In this document: in pieces, positions 8,010 to 15,499 of the stretch | Layout: each line of letters begins with the position of its first letter | Numbering within the stretch: position 1 is the stretch's first letter | NCBI GenBank assembly: GCA_001790315.1 | Contig: MGCE01000202.1 | Coordinates: 1-20,236, forward strand | Length of the DNA stretch: 20,236 nucleotides | From: Candidatus Rokubacteria bacterium RIFCSPLOWO2_02_FULL_72_37 | Lineage (GTDB): Bacteria > Methylomirabilota > Methylomirabilia > Rokubacteriales > CSP1-6 | Direction of reading: 5' to 3' | Made by a program: the position numbers and the translations under genes | The notes under the pieces: generated by a model | What the model was told of the DNA's origin: nothing | The model's input: only the letters and a program-made list of their open reading frames with translations | The model's database searches: none

Positions 8010-8506
8010 GGCGCCGCGCGCGGCCGCGCCTCGAACCGGCACGCGGGCGCGCCCGCCGCCACGCACGCGGTCTCGACCGCCGCCACCGGGCGTCCGAGCG
8101 CCAGCTCGGCGAGCCGCTCGAGCACGCCACGCGTGAGGTGGCAGACGGGACCGGCCGCCGGGCCGTACGCCTCGGCGAACGGCGAGCTCTCGACCCGCAC
8201 CACGAGCGCGTCCGGCGTCAGGCGCTCGAGCGTGAAGCGGCCCCAGCCGATCTCGCCGCCCATCGCGAGCAGGCGTCCGACCACCTCCTCCGCCGCGCCG
8301 CCGAGCGTCCGGAGCGCCGAGCCGCCGCCCGCGCGCCCGCCGGCGGCGAGGCACTCCGCGGCCCGCGCGCCCAGCGCGGCCTCGACCGCCTTCTGGAGCG
8401 CGACGAGGGTCTCGGGTCGCACGAGCAGATAGCGCGAGGCGCCGTAGAGGAGACGGCCCGCGCCGTCGCCGCGGAGCCCGGCGAGCACGCGATGGTCCCC
8501 GCTCAC
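8006..8506 (-). CDS. Stand-alone V4R (4-vinyl reductase type) ligand-binding domain protein
   Basis: A small soluble protein of 166 residues. The C-terminal half reads SSPFAEAYGPAAGPVCHLTR and then LGRPVAAVETACVAAGAPAC, the V4R domain pattern found in the sensor part of XylR/DmpR-type regulators and in bacteriochlorophyll 4-vinyl reductase. Cys122, Glu145, Cys148 and Cys156 have the spacing C-x22-E-x2-C-x7-C, which as I recall is that of the structural zinc site of the phenol sensor MopR (C155, E178, C181, C189). No AAA+ or DNA-binding domain is present. The start GTG 8506 overlaps the opine-type dehydrogenase stop as GTGA, and its own stop overlaps livH. It may bind a small hydrophobic or aromatic ligand, or act as a chaperone or adaptor for a pathway enzyme. 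Family call good, role unknown. Confidence 0.85.
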   Translation of the reverse strand: MSGDHRVLAGLRGDGAGRLLYGASRYLLVRPETLVALQKAVEAALGARAAECLAAGGRAGGGSALRTLGGAAEEVVGRLLAMGGEIGWGRFTLERLTPDALVVRVESSPFAEAYGPAAGPVCHLTRGVLERLAELALGRPVAAVETACVAAGAPACRFEARPRAAP

Positions 8507-9612
8507 CTGAGCACGCGCGTCCACACCGCCGAGCGCCAGCCCTCGTCCAGGATCGCCCGGATCTCGCGCCGGCTCAGGTCGCCGAGCCCCTGGGCCTCGA
8601 GCGCCCGGCCGCCGCCCGAGAGCTCGCGCCCGAGCAGGGCGCCGAAGAGCAGCAGGAGCCCGGTCGTCGCGGGCGTCGCGGTGCCGGCCGCGCGCGCCGC
8701 CGACTCGAAGAGCGCCAGACCGAGCGCCGCGTCTTCGGTGACGTAGCGGTGCTCGAAGGTGAGCGTCTCGTTCCAGAGCCCGCTCGCGACGAGCTTTTCC
8801 CTGGCGCCCGCGCCGTAGAGGCCCTCGACGGCCCGCGCCGCCTCGTAGTACGTCGCGAGCTCGTAGTGGGGCGCCGGGTAGCCCCAGCCGCGTCGCGTCG
8901 CCAGCCGCTCGGCGTCCACGACGTCGATGAGCCGCCGCACGCTCGGCGTGGTGCCCGTCGCGTGGACGTCGAGACGCCCGGCGTCGATCGCGCCCGCGTT
9001 CAGCAGCACCAGCGGCGGGTGGATCACCGGCCCGGCGTTCGTCAGCGCCGCGTCGAGCACGTCCGTGCACGGGCGCACCGCCGGGAACAGCTCGGCGAAT
9101 CGCGCGAGGGCCGCCTCGCGCCGGGCGGCGGGGAAGACGCCGATCGGCAGGTTGGCGGCGCGCACCGGCGCCACGACGACGGCCGGTCCGGTCTTCCGCG
9201 TGAGATACGGCAGCGTGCCCGTCTCCGCGACGGCCTGCGGCAGCGTCGCGCCGGCGCGGGCGAGCTCGCGCGCGAGGACGAAGCTCCCGAACGTGCCCGG
9301 CGTGAGCAGCACGGTGTGGCGATCGGTCACGTGGGGTGCGAGGCGACGCGCGAGGTCCTCGTGCGTCGTCGCCGGCAGCGGGACGATCAGCACCTCGGCG
9401 CCGCGGACGGCCTCGCCGATGTCCGTGGTCGCGCGCTCGAGGCGCGCGCTCCCGTGCCGGCCCTCGGCGACGAGCCGGATCGTCGGGTCGTCGCGCAGCG
9501 GCCCGAGCGTCGGCTCGGTGCGGGTCCAGAGCCGCACGTGGTGGCCGGCGAGCGCGAGATCCGCCGCGGCGGCGAAGCCTCCGTTGCTCCCGCCGAGGAT
9601 GGCGAGAATCAC
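8503..9612 (-). CDS. NAD/NADP octopine/nopaline dehydrogenase family protein
   Basis: Members reductively condense or oxidatively split an amino acid and a 2-oxoacid, or reduce related 2-oxo compounds. The product has 369 residues with an N-terminal Rossmann fold: VILAILGGSNGGFAAAADLA at 1-20 and a second strand ending HHVRLWTRTE. The C-terminal catalytic domain shows TNAGPVIHPP (191-200), whose His198 fits the family's catalytic His, then LLNAGAID and an ATYYEAARAVEG helix. The start is GTG 9612 in a GTGA overlap with CoA-transferase 2; homology begins at the first residues, so the long upstream open frame is discarded. Its presence among CoA-ester enzymes is unexpected. It may act on a pathway 2-oxoacid or beta-hydroxyacid rather than make an opine; ketopantoate-reductase-like activity is an alternative. 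Confidence 0.85.
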   Translation of the reverse strand: MILAILGGSNGGFAAAADLALAGHHVRLWTRTEPTLGPLRDDPTIRLVAEGRHGSARLERATTDIGEAVRGAEVLIVPLPATTHEDLARRLAPHVTDRHTVLLTPGTFGSFVLARELARAGATLPQAVAETGTLPYLTRKTGPAVVVAPVRAANLPIGVFPAARREAALARFAELFPAVRPCTDVLDAALTNAGPVIHPPLVLLNAGAIDAGRLDVHATGTTPSVRRLIDVVDAERLATRRGWGYPAPHYELATYYEAARAVEGLYGAGAREKLVASGLWNETLTFEHRYVTEDAALGLALFESAARAAGTATPATTGLLLLFGALLGRELSGGGRALEAQGLGDLSRREIRAILDEGWRSAVWTRVLR

Positions 9613-10802
9613 CGGACCACTCCCGCGGCCCGGAGCTCGGCGATCCGCGCGGGTGGGTACGCGAGCGTCCCGGCGAGCACCTCGTCGGTGTGCTCGCCGA
9701 GCCGCGGCGGCGGCGCCGGCACGAATCGCGGCGCCCCGTCCACCTTGAGCGGCGTGCCGAGCGTCGGCATCGGGCCCTGGACCGGATGGCGCAGCTCGAC
9801 GACCATCTCGCGGTGCCTTACTTGTTGGTCGGCGAGCACGCGGTCCACCGCGAGGATCGGCGCGGCCGGCACGCCCTCGGCGTGGAAGCGCGCGAGCCAT
9901 TCCTCGGCCGTGCGGGCGCGGAACGCGCCCTCGATCAGCGCCTCGAGCGGCTCGCGGTGGCGGAGCCGGTCGGCGTTGGTGGCGAAACGTGGATCGTCGG
10001 CCCACTCCGGGTGCTCCGCGGCCCGGCAGAAGCCCGCCCAGAACTTCTCGGCGAACACCGCCACGATCAGATGCCCGTCGCGCGCCGCGAGCGCCTGGTA
10101 GGGCGCGACCGAGGCGTGGCGCGACCCCATCGGCCCGGGCACGCGGCCGTCCGTCCAGAAGTACTGCGCGATGTACGTGAGCAGCGAGACCTGGCAGTCG
10201 AGGAGCGAGAGGTCCACGTGCGCGCCCGCACCCGTGCGCTCGCGCCGGAGGAGCGCACCGGCGACCGCGAAGGCGCCGAAGAGGCCCCCGGCCAGGTCGG
10301 CCATCGGGAGCCCCATGCGCGCCGGCGGGCGGCCCTGCTCGCCGGTGAGCGACATCGCGCCGCCCATCGCCTGCAGGGCCAGGTCGAACGCCGGCCACTC
10401 CCTGTACGGCCCCGTCTGCCCGTACGCCGAGATCGAGCAGAGGACGATCCGCGGGTTCACGGCGGCCAGCGCCGGGTACGCGCACCCGAGCCGCCCGAGC
10501 ACGTCGGGGCGGAAGTTCTCGAGTACGGCGTCGGCCGCCCGCACGAGGTCGAGGAACACCTCGCGCCCAGCCGGCGCCGTCAGGTCGAGCGCGACCGACT
10601 TCTTGTTGCGGTTGACCGCGAGGAAGTACGCCGATTCCCCGTCGGGGAGGAACGGCGGCCCCATCGCGCGCATCGGGTCGCCGCCGTCCGGCGCCTCGAT
10701 CTTGATGACCTCGGCGCCCATGTCGGCGAGCAGCATGGAGCCGTACGGCCCCGCGAGCATGCGGGACAGGTCGAGCACCCGGACGCCCTCGAGGAGCCTC
10801 AT
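9609..10802 (-). CDS. CaiB/BaiF family (family III) CoA-transferase 2
   Basis: Transfers CoA between carboxylates through an enzyme-bound anhydride. It has 397 residues in classical family form: VLDLSRMLAGPYGSMLLADM at 9-28 followed by GAEVIKIEAP, NRNKKSVALDL at 64-74, ENFRPDVLGRLG at 95-106, and the catalytic Asp169 in GLPMADLAGG. The C-terminus includes APPPRLGEHTDEVLAG. ATG 10802 overlaps the stop of the molybdopterin subunit gene as ATGA. It differs clearly from CoA-transferase 1 in the N-terminal motif, so the two are not recent duplicates. It could activate the same substrate as the ligase at ATP-neutral cost, or recycle CoA from a downstream product. Confidence 0.94.
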   Translation of the reverse strand: MRLLEGVRVLDLSRMLAGPYGSMLLADMGAEVIKIEAPDGGDPMRAMGPPFLPDGESAYFLAVNRNKKSVALDLTAPAGREVFLDLVRAADAVLENFRPDVLGRLGCAYPALAAVNPRIVLCSISAYGQTGPYREWPAFDLALQAMGGAMSLTGEQGRPPARMGLPMADLAGGLFGAFAVAGALLRRERTGAGAHVDLSLLDCQVSLLTYIAQYFWTDGRVPGPMGSRHASVAPYQALAARDGHLIVAVFAEKFWAGFCRAAEHPEWADDPRFATNADRLRHREPLEALIEGAFRARTAEEWLARFHAEGVPAAPILAVDRVLADQQVRHREMVVELRHPVQGPMPTLGTPLKVDGAPRFVPAPPPRLGEHTDEVLAGTLAYPPARIAELRAAGVVR

Positions 10803-13069
10803 GCGGGCCGCGCCTCGAGCCCCGCGCGCACGCGCGCGGGCGTGATCGGCAGCTCGGTGAAGCGGAGGCCGATCGCGTCCTTGATCGCGTTGGCCACGGC
10901 GGCGGCGACCGGGATCACGCCCGACTCGCCGAGGCCCTTGGCGCCGAACGGCCCCTCGGCGTCCACGCTCTCGATCAGCCGCACGACGATGTCGGGCATG
11001 TCCGCCGCCTTGAGCAGCGCGTAGTCCATGAAGCTCTGCGTGAGGATCTGCCCCTCCTCGACGACGAGCCGCTCGGCGAGCGCGTACCCGAGCCCCATGT
11101 GGATCCCGCCGTGGACCTGGCCCTCGGCCGCGCCCGGGTTGAGCGCGCGGCCCACGTCGTGCGCGGAGACGATCTTCCGGACGTCGACCTGGCCGGTCTC
11201 CGGGTCCACGTCCACGAGCGCCGCCTGGACGGCCGACGTGTACGCGGCGGACACGTTGCCGTGGAGGTCCTTGTCGAGCATCGCCGTCGGTGGGTCGTAG
11301 AACGCCTCGGCCACGAGCATCCGCCCGCCGCCCCGGAAGTGCCCGGCGCGCGCCACCGCGTCGTACGCGAGGCGCCGCTGCGGGTCGCGCGCGACGAAGA
11401 CCCATCCGCCCCGGAGGTCGAGGCCCGCCACGGGCTCCTCGAGCTGCGCGGCCGCCATCGCGAGCAGCCCGGCGCGCACCTTCTCGGCGGCGAGCCGCGC
11501 GGCGTTGCCGGCGACGAAGGTGGTCCGGCTCGCGTGGGTGCCGACGTCCCAGGGCCGCACCCGCGTGTCGGAGTTGACGACCTCCACGCGCTCGAGCGGC
11601 ACCCCAAGCGCCTCGGCCACGATCATCGCGAGCACCGTGTCCGAGCCCTGCCCGATCTCGGTCGCGCCCGTGATCAGCGTCACGGCGCCGAAGTCGTCGA
11701 GCTTGACGATGGCACCGCAACCATCCGAGCGATAGATCCGCGCGCCGCCACCGACGTGGAACATGCCCGCGTAGCCCACGCCGCGCCGCCAGCCCGGCCT
11801 GAGCGGCGGCGCCGCCCGCCGGACCTCCGCCGCCGCGGCGTCGAGGCACTCGGTCATCGCGAACGAGGTCAGCACGAACCCCTGCGGATTCACATCGCCG
11901 GGCTTGCTGGCGTTGCGCCGGCGCAGCTCGAGCGGATCGATGCCGAGACGCTCGGCCAGATCGTCCATCTGCGACTCGACCGCGAACGTGGACTCCGGGT
12001 TGCCGTAGCCGCGCATCGAGCCCGAGTACGGGTTATTGGTGTAGACGATCGTCGTATCGAGTCGGACAGCCGGCACGCGGTAGAGGCCCGCGACGGTCGA
12101 GAGCATCACGTACGGGGTCGTCGAGCCCCACGAGGTGTACGCGCCGTTGTCGATGGTCACGTGGCAGTCGCGCGCGAGCAGGCGGCCGTCGCGGTCGGCC
12201 GCGGTGCGGAGCCGGATCGTGCACGGCTCGCGCCCCGGACACGCGACGAACTCCTCCACGCGGTCGAACTCGATCTTCACCGCCCGTCCGACGCGCCTCG
12301 CCAGGAGCGCGGCGATCACGTCGATCGGGTAGAGATCGAGGCCCCGGCCGAAGTTGCCGCCGACCGGCGGCTGCAGCACGCGCACGCGGTCGCCGGTGAT
12401 TCCGAGCGTCTCGGCCAGATCGCGCTGGTAGAGGAACGGGACCTGGCTCGCCGTCCACATCGTGAGGCCGCCGCCCGCGTCCCACTCGGCGATCGCGACC
12501 ATCGTGCCGAGGCACGCGGGGGTGACGAACGGCAGCCGGTACGTGTCCTCGACGACCGCCGCGGCGTCGGCGAAGGCGCGGTCGACGTCGCCGTGCGTGA
12601 ACTGATAGCGCAGGTGGTGCGCGTTCGTGCCGCGCTCCTCGTGCACCAGCGCCGCTCCGGGGGCGAGCGCCGCGTCCGGGTCGAACACCGCGGGCAGCTC
12701 CGCATACTCGACGTCGATCAGCCCGAGCGCCGCCTCGGCGATCGTCCGGGTCTCGGCGGCGACCGCGGCGACCTCGTCGCGGATGCAGCGCACCTTGCCG
12801 CGCTTGAGCGCCGTCTGGTCCTTGGCGAAGCCGAACGGACGCGGCTCGACGTCGTCACCGGTCAGCACGGCGAGCACCCCCGGGAGCGCGCGGGCGCGCG
12901 TCGCGTCGATCCGCACGATCCGCGCGTGGGGAAGCCGCGCGCGGAGGATGCGGCCGTGGGCCAGCCGAGGCAGCTCGAGGTCGTGGAGGTAGCGCGTCCG
13001 GCCCGTCACCTTGTCGGCGCCGTCGCGCTTCCGCACCGTCTTGCCGATGACGTCGAAGGCCGGGGGCAT
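10799..13069 (-). CDS. Xanthine dehydrogenase family molybdopterin-binding (large) subunit
   Basis: Catalytic subunit of a molybdenum hydroxylase (xanthine dehydrogenase / aldehyde oxidase / CoxL / 4-hydroxybenzoyl-CoA reductase superfamily), which adds oxygen from water to an activated C-H or removes a phenolic hydroxyl. It has 756 residues. The N-terminal domain starts VIGKTVRKRDGADKVTGRTR. Cofactor-loop motifs are PPVGGNFGRGLD at 234-245, SGSMRGYGNPESTFAVES at 349-366, and GATEIGQGSDT. The C-terminal GAKGLGESG at 709-717 carries the probable catalytic Glu715. It normally works with a FAD subunit and a [2Fe-2S] subunit, and neither is in this window. ATG 13069 lies 2 bases after the mutase stop. 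The true substrate is unknown; an aldehyde, N-heterocycle or aromatic CoA ester are all possible. Confidence 0.93.
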   Translation of the reverse strand: MPPAFDVIGKTVRKRDGADKVTGRTRYLHDLELPRLAHGRILRARLPHARIVRIDATRARALPGVLAVLTGDDVEPRPFGFAKDQTALKRGKVRCIRDEVAAVAAETRTIAEAALGLIDVEYAELPAVFDPDAALAPGAALVHEERGTNAHHLRYQFTHGDVDRAFADAAAVVEDTYRLPFVTPACLGTMVAIAEWDAGGGLTMWTASQVPFLYQRDLAETLGITGDRVRVLQPPVGGNFGRGLDLYPIDVIAALLARRVGRAVKIEFDRVEEFVACPGREPCTIRLRTAADRDGRLLARDCHVTIDNGAYTSWGSTTPYVMLSTVAGLYRVPAVRLDTTIVYTNNPYSGSMRGYGNPESTFAVESQMDDLAERLGIDPLELRRRNASKPGDVNPQGFVLTSFAMTECLDAAAAEVRRAAPPLRPGWRRGVGYAGMFHVGGGARIYRSDGCGAIVKLDDFGAVTLITGATEIGQGSDTVLAMIVAEALGVPLERVEVVNSDTRVRPWDVGTHASRTTFVAGNAARLAAEKVRAGLLAMAAAQLEEPVAGLDLRGGWVFVARDPQRRLAYDAVARAGHFRGGGRMLVAEAFYDPPTAMLDKDLHGNVSAAYTSAVQAALVDVDPETGQVDVRKIVSAHDVGRALNPGAAEGQVHGGIHMGLGYALAERLVVEEGQILTQSFMDYALLKAADMPDIVVRLIESVDAEGPFGAKGLGESGVIPVAAAVANAIKDAIGLRFTELPITPARVRAGLEARPA

Positions 13070-13071
13070 GC

Positions 13072-14667
13072 TCAGAACTTCACCGGCTCCTTGTACTCGC
13101 CGAAGACGTCCTTCATCGCCTGACAGACCTCACCGAGCGTCGCGTAGGCCTCCACCGCCTCGAGGATCGGCTCCATGAGGCCGGCCGTGCCGCGCGCCGC
13201 GTCGCCGAGGCGGCCGAGGGCGCGCGCCACCGCCGCGCCGTCGCGCTCGCGCCGGATCCGCCCGAGCCGGGCCACCTGCGCCTCGCCCACCCGTGGGTCG
13301 AGCGCGTACAGTTCCACCTCGCGATCGGCGCCGGCCGCCCCCTCGCCCACGTGGCAGTTGACGGCGACCTTCGGCACCTCGCCCGAGACCAGCTTCTGCT
13401 CGTAGAGGTACGCCTGCCGGGCGACCTCGGCCTGGAGCGAGCCCCTCCGGATCGCCTCGACGATGCCGCCCATCCGCTCGACCGCCTCGAGCTCCGCCAG
13501 GATCTGCCGCTCCATCTCGCCCGTCAGCGCCTCGACGTAGTAGGAGCCCGCGAGCGGGTCCACCGTGTCCGCCGCGCCCGCCTCCTCGGCGCAGATCTGC
13601 ATGGTCCGGAGCGCGAGGAGCTGCGCCTTCGGCGACGGGATCGTGTACGCCTCGTCGTAGGTGGGCAGCGCGATCGTCTGCGCGCCCGAGAGCGCCGCCG
13701 CGAGCGCGATGTAGGCGCCGCGGACGATGTTGTTCTCGGGCTCCTGCGCGGTGAACGCCGAGCCGCCGCCGCCGATGAGACTCCGGAACATCCACGACTT
13801 CGGGCTCGTCGCCCCGAAGCGCTCGCGCATCATGCGCGCGTAGAGCCGCCGGCCCGCGCGGAACTTCGCGACCTCCTCGAAGATCTTGCCCCACGCGGTG
13901 AAGTTGAACGAGATGCGCGGCGCGAACTCGTCGACGGCCATGCCGCGCGCCAGCATCAGCTCGACGTACGCCGCGGCGATCGCGAGGCCGTACGCCATCT
14001 CCTGCGCCGTCGTGCAACCGGCCTCGCGGATGTGGTAGCCGCACACGGAGACCGGGTTCGAGCGCGGGTACCGGCGGGCCGAGAACTCGATCAGGTCGCC
14101 CACGAGTCGGAGCGACGGCTCGACGGGGTAGATCCAGGTGCCGCGCGCGACGAACTCCTTGAGGATGTCGTTCTGCGGCGTCGTGACCACGCGGTCGGCC
14201 GCCACCCCCTGCTTCTCGGCGACCGCGTAATACATCGCGGTGATCGGCGCGGCCATGCCGTTGATCGTGAGCGAGACGCTCACCCGATCCAGCGGGATCC
14301 CGGCGAACGCCTCCTCCATGTCCGCGAGCGTGTCGACCGCCATGCCCACCCGTCCCACCTCCCCCGCCGCGCGCGGATCGTCGGAGTCGAGGCCGAGTTG
14401 CGTCGGGAGATCGAAGGCGACGTTGAGCGCGTCCTGGCCGTGGGCCATGAGGTACTTGAACCGCGCGTTGGTCTCCGCGGGCGTGCCGAAACCGACGTAC
14501 TGGCGCATCGTGAACAGGCGCTCGCGGTACATGTGCCCGTGGATGCCTCGCGTGAACGGGTACGCGCCGGGACGGCCGATATCGCGCTCGAAGTCCACGC
14601 CGGTCGTGTCCTCCGGCCCGTAGACCGGCTTGATCGGGAACCCCGCGTGCGCTCGCACCTCCCTCAT
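13072..14667 (-). CDS. Methylmalonyl-CoA-type mutase, catalytic (large) subunit
   Basis: Adenosylcobalamin-dependent carbon-skeleton mutase, TIM-barrel substrate domain only: 531 residues and no B12 domain, which is encoded by the next gene upstream. Motifs: YPFTRGIHGHMYRERLFTMR at 36-55 followed by QYVGF, GQDALNVAFDLPTQLGLDSD at 77-96, and SVCGYHIREAG with the conserved Tyr-His pair. Tyr57 and Arg175 lie exactly 118 residues apart, as do Tyr89 and Arg207 of Propionibacterium methylmalonyl-CoA mutase; 2-hydroxyisobutyryl-CoA mutase has Ile and Gln there. Ala84 occupies the position of Asp117 of the latter enzyme. These residues favour a carboxylated acyl-CoA such as methylmalonyl/succinyl-CoA. 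ATG 14667 overlaps the small-subunit stop (ATGA) and has AGGAGG 10 bases upstream. No chaperone GTPase or epimerase gene is visible nearby. Confidence 0.94.
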   Translation of the reverse strand: MREVRAHAGFPIKPVYGPEDTTGVDFERDIGRPGAYPFTRGIHGHMYRERLFTMRQYVGFGTPAETNARFKYLMAHGQDALNVAFDLPTQLGLDSDDPRAAGEVGRVGMAVDTLADMEEAFAGIPLDRVSVSLTINGMAAPITAMYYAVAEKQGVAADRVVTTPQNDILKEFVARGTWIYPVEPSLRLVGDLIEFSARRYPRSNPVSVCGYHIREAGCTTAQEMAYGLAIAAAYVELMLARGMAVDEFAPRISFNFTAWGKIFEEVAKFRAGRRLYARMMRERFGATSPKSWMFRSLIGGGGSAFTAQEPENNIVRGAYIALAAALSGAQTIALPTYDEAYTIPSPKAQLLALRTMQICAEEAGAADTVDPLAGSYYVEALTGEMERQILAELEAVERMGGIVEAIRRGSLQAEVARQAYLYEQKLVSGEVPKVAVNCHVGEGAAGADREVELYALDPRVGEAQVARLGRIRRERDGAAVARALGRLGDAARGTAGLMEPILEAVEAYATLGEVCQAMKDVFGEYKEPVKF

Positions 14668-15074
14668 GAGGTCTTCGCCTCCTGCGGATCGCCCGCCCGG
14701 CCCCGCGTCGTGAACGCCGCGACGATCTCCGGCAGCGGCGTGCCCATCGGGAACACCCGCGCCACGCCGAGTCGTGAGAGCTCCTCCACGTCGCGCGGCG
14801 GGATCGTGCCGCCGACCACGACCCGGATCTCGGCGGCGCCCTCCCGCCGGAGCCCCTCGAGCACCCGGCGTGAGAGCGGCACGTGCGCGCCCGAGAGGAT
14901 GGAGAGCCCGATGACGTCCACGTCCTCCTGGATCGCCTCCTGCACGATCTCCTCGGGCGTGCGCTTGAGTCCCGTGTACACGACCTCGACGCCCGCGTCG
15001 CGCAGCGCCTGCGCCACGACCTTCGCGCCGCGGTCGTGGCCGTCGAGCCCCGGCTTCGCCACCAGGATCTTCAT
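14664..15074 (-). CDS. B12-binding (small) subunit of methylmalonyl-CoA-type mutase
   Basis: Cobalamin-binding partner of the catalytic subunit encoded immediately downstream. It has 136 residues, the standard length for a separate B12 subunit. The base-off/His-on motif is complete: PGLDGHDRGAKVV with Asp11, His13 and Gly16, then LSILSGAH containing Ser58 and Leu60 (SxL), and VVVGGTIPPRD with the Gly-Gly at 88-89. The start is ATG 15074, overlapping the DUF35 gene stop as ATGA, and its own stop overlaps the mutase ATG. The longer open frame upstream is a shadow of the DUF35 gene. Such split subunits are usual in archaeal-type methylmalonyl-CoA mutases and in 2-hydroxyisobutyryl-CoA mutase. 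Confidence 0.95.
   Translation of the reverse strand: MKILVAKPGLDGHDRGAKVVAQALRDAGVEVVYTGLKRTPEEIVQEAIQEDVDVIGLSILSGAHVPLSRRVLEGLRREGAAEIRVVVGGTIPPRDVEELSRLGVARVFPMGTPLPEIVAAFTTRGRAGDPQEAKTS
14678..14683 (-). promoter_or_regulatory. Ribosome binding site of the mutase catalytic subunit
   Basis: AGGAGG on the minus strand, 10 bases before ATG 14667 and inside the 3' end of the B12-subunit gene. It gives the large subunit its own ribosome entry in addition to ATGA coupling. Confidence 0.55.
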
Positions 15075-15499
15075 GTCACCCGGAACGCCGGCAGCCAGCG
15101 CGGGTGGCCCCGGGGATCGTCCGCGACGCGCAGGGGCGCCAGCGCGACGCGCTGGCCGACGCGCACCGCCCCGGGATCCGCGCCGGTGAGGATCGAGAAG
15201 ATCCGGTGGCCGGCCACCTTCACGATGGCGAACACGCGCGGCCCATCGAACCCCGCGGGCAGGCCCGCGTCCTGGACCGTGAACGCGTGCACCGTGCCCT
15301 CGGCGGGCAGGTCCACCCATTCGAATCGGTCCGAGGCGCACTCGGGGCAGAACCCGCGCGGCGGCCACGTGGTCGCTCCGCAGCCGCCGCACCTCGTCGT
15401 CGCGAGCCGGCCGCCGGCCAGGCGCGCGTAGAACTCGTGGAGCTTGGTGTGCTCCGCGGACTCGAGCGGGAAGGGATCGATCGCCCGGAAGTAGCTCAC
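15071..15499 (-). CDS. Zn-ribbon / OB-fold (DUF35) partner of thiolase
   Basis: Members bind acyl-CoA and form obligate complexes with adjacent thiolase-like enzymes, channelling the thioester. The product has 142 residues. The N-terminal helix (SAEHTKLHEFYARLAGG) is followed by a rubredoxin-like zinc ribbon with Cys37, Cys40, Cys51 and Cys54 (CGGCGATTWPPRGFCPEC), then a DUF35 OB-fold with GTVHAFTVQDAGLPAGF and PRVFAIVKVAGH. The start is GTG 15499, overlapping the thiolase stop as GTGA; the sequence VSYFRAIDPFP matches typical starts of the family. The direct coupling to the thiolase supports a heteromeric complex. Confidence 0.93.
   Translation of the reverse strand: MSYFRAIDPFPLESAEHTKLHEFYARLAGGRLATTRCGGCGATTWPPRGFCPECASDRFEWVDLPAEGTVHAFTVQDAGLPAGFDGPRVFAIVKVAGHRIFSILTGADPGAVRVGQRVALAPLRVADDPRGHPRWLPAFRVT

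Noticed and set aside
13072..15074. 2-hydroxyisobutyryl-CoA mutase identity for the split mutase
   Set aside because: The diagnostic Ile, Asp and Gln positions are Tyr57, Ala84 and Arg175 here, which fit methylmalonyl-CoA mutase instead.
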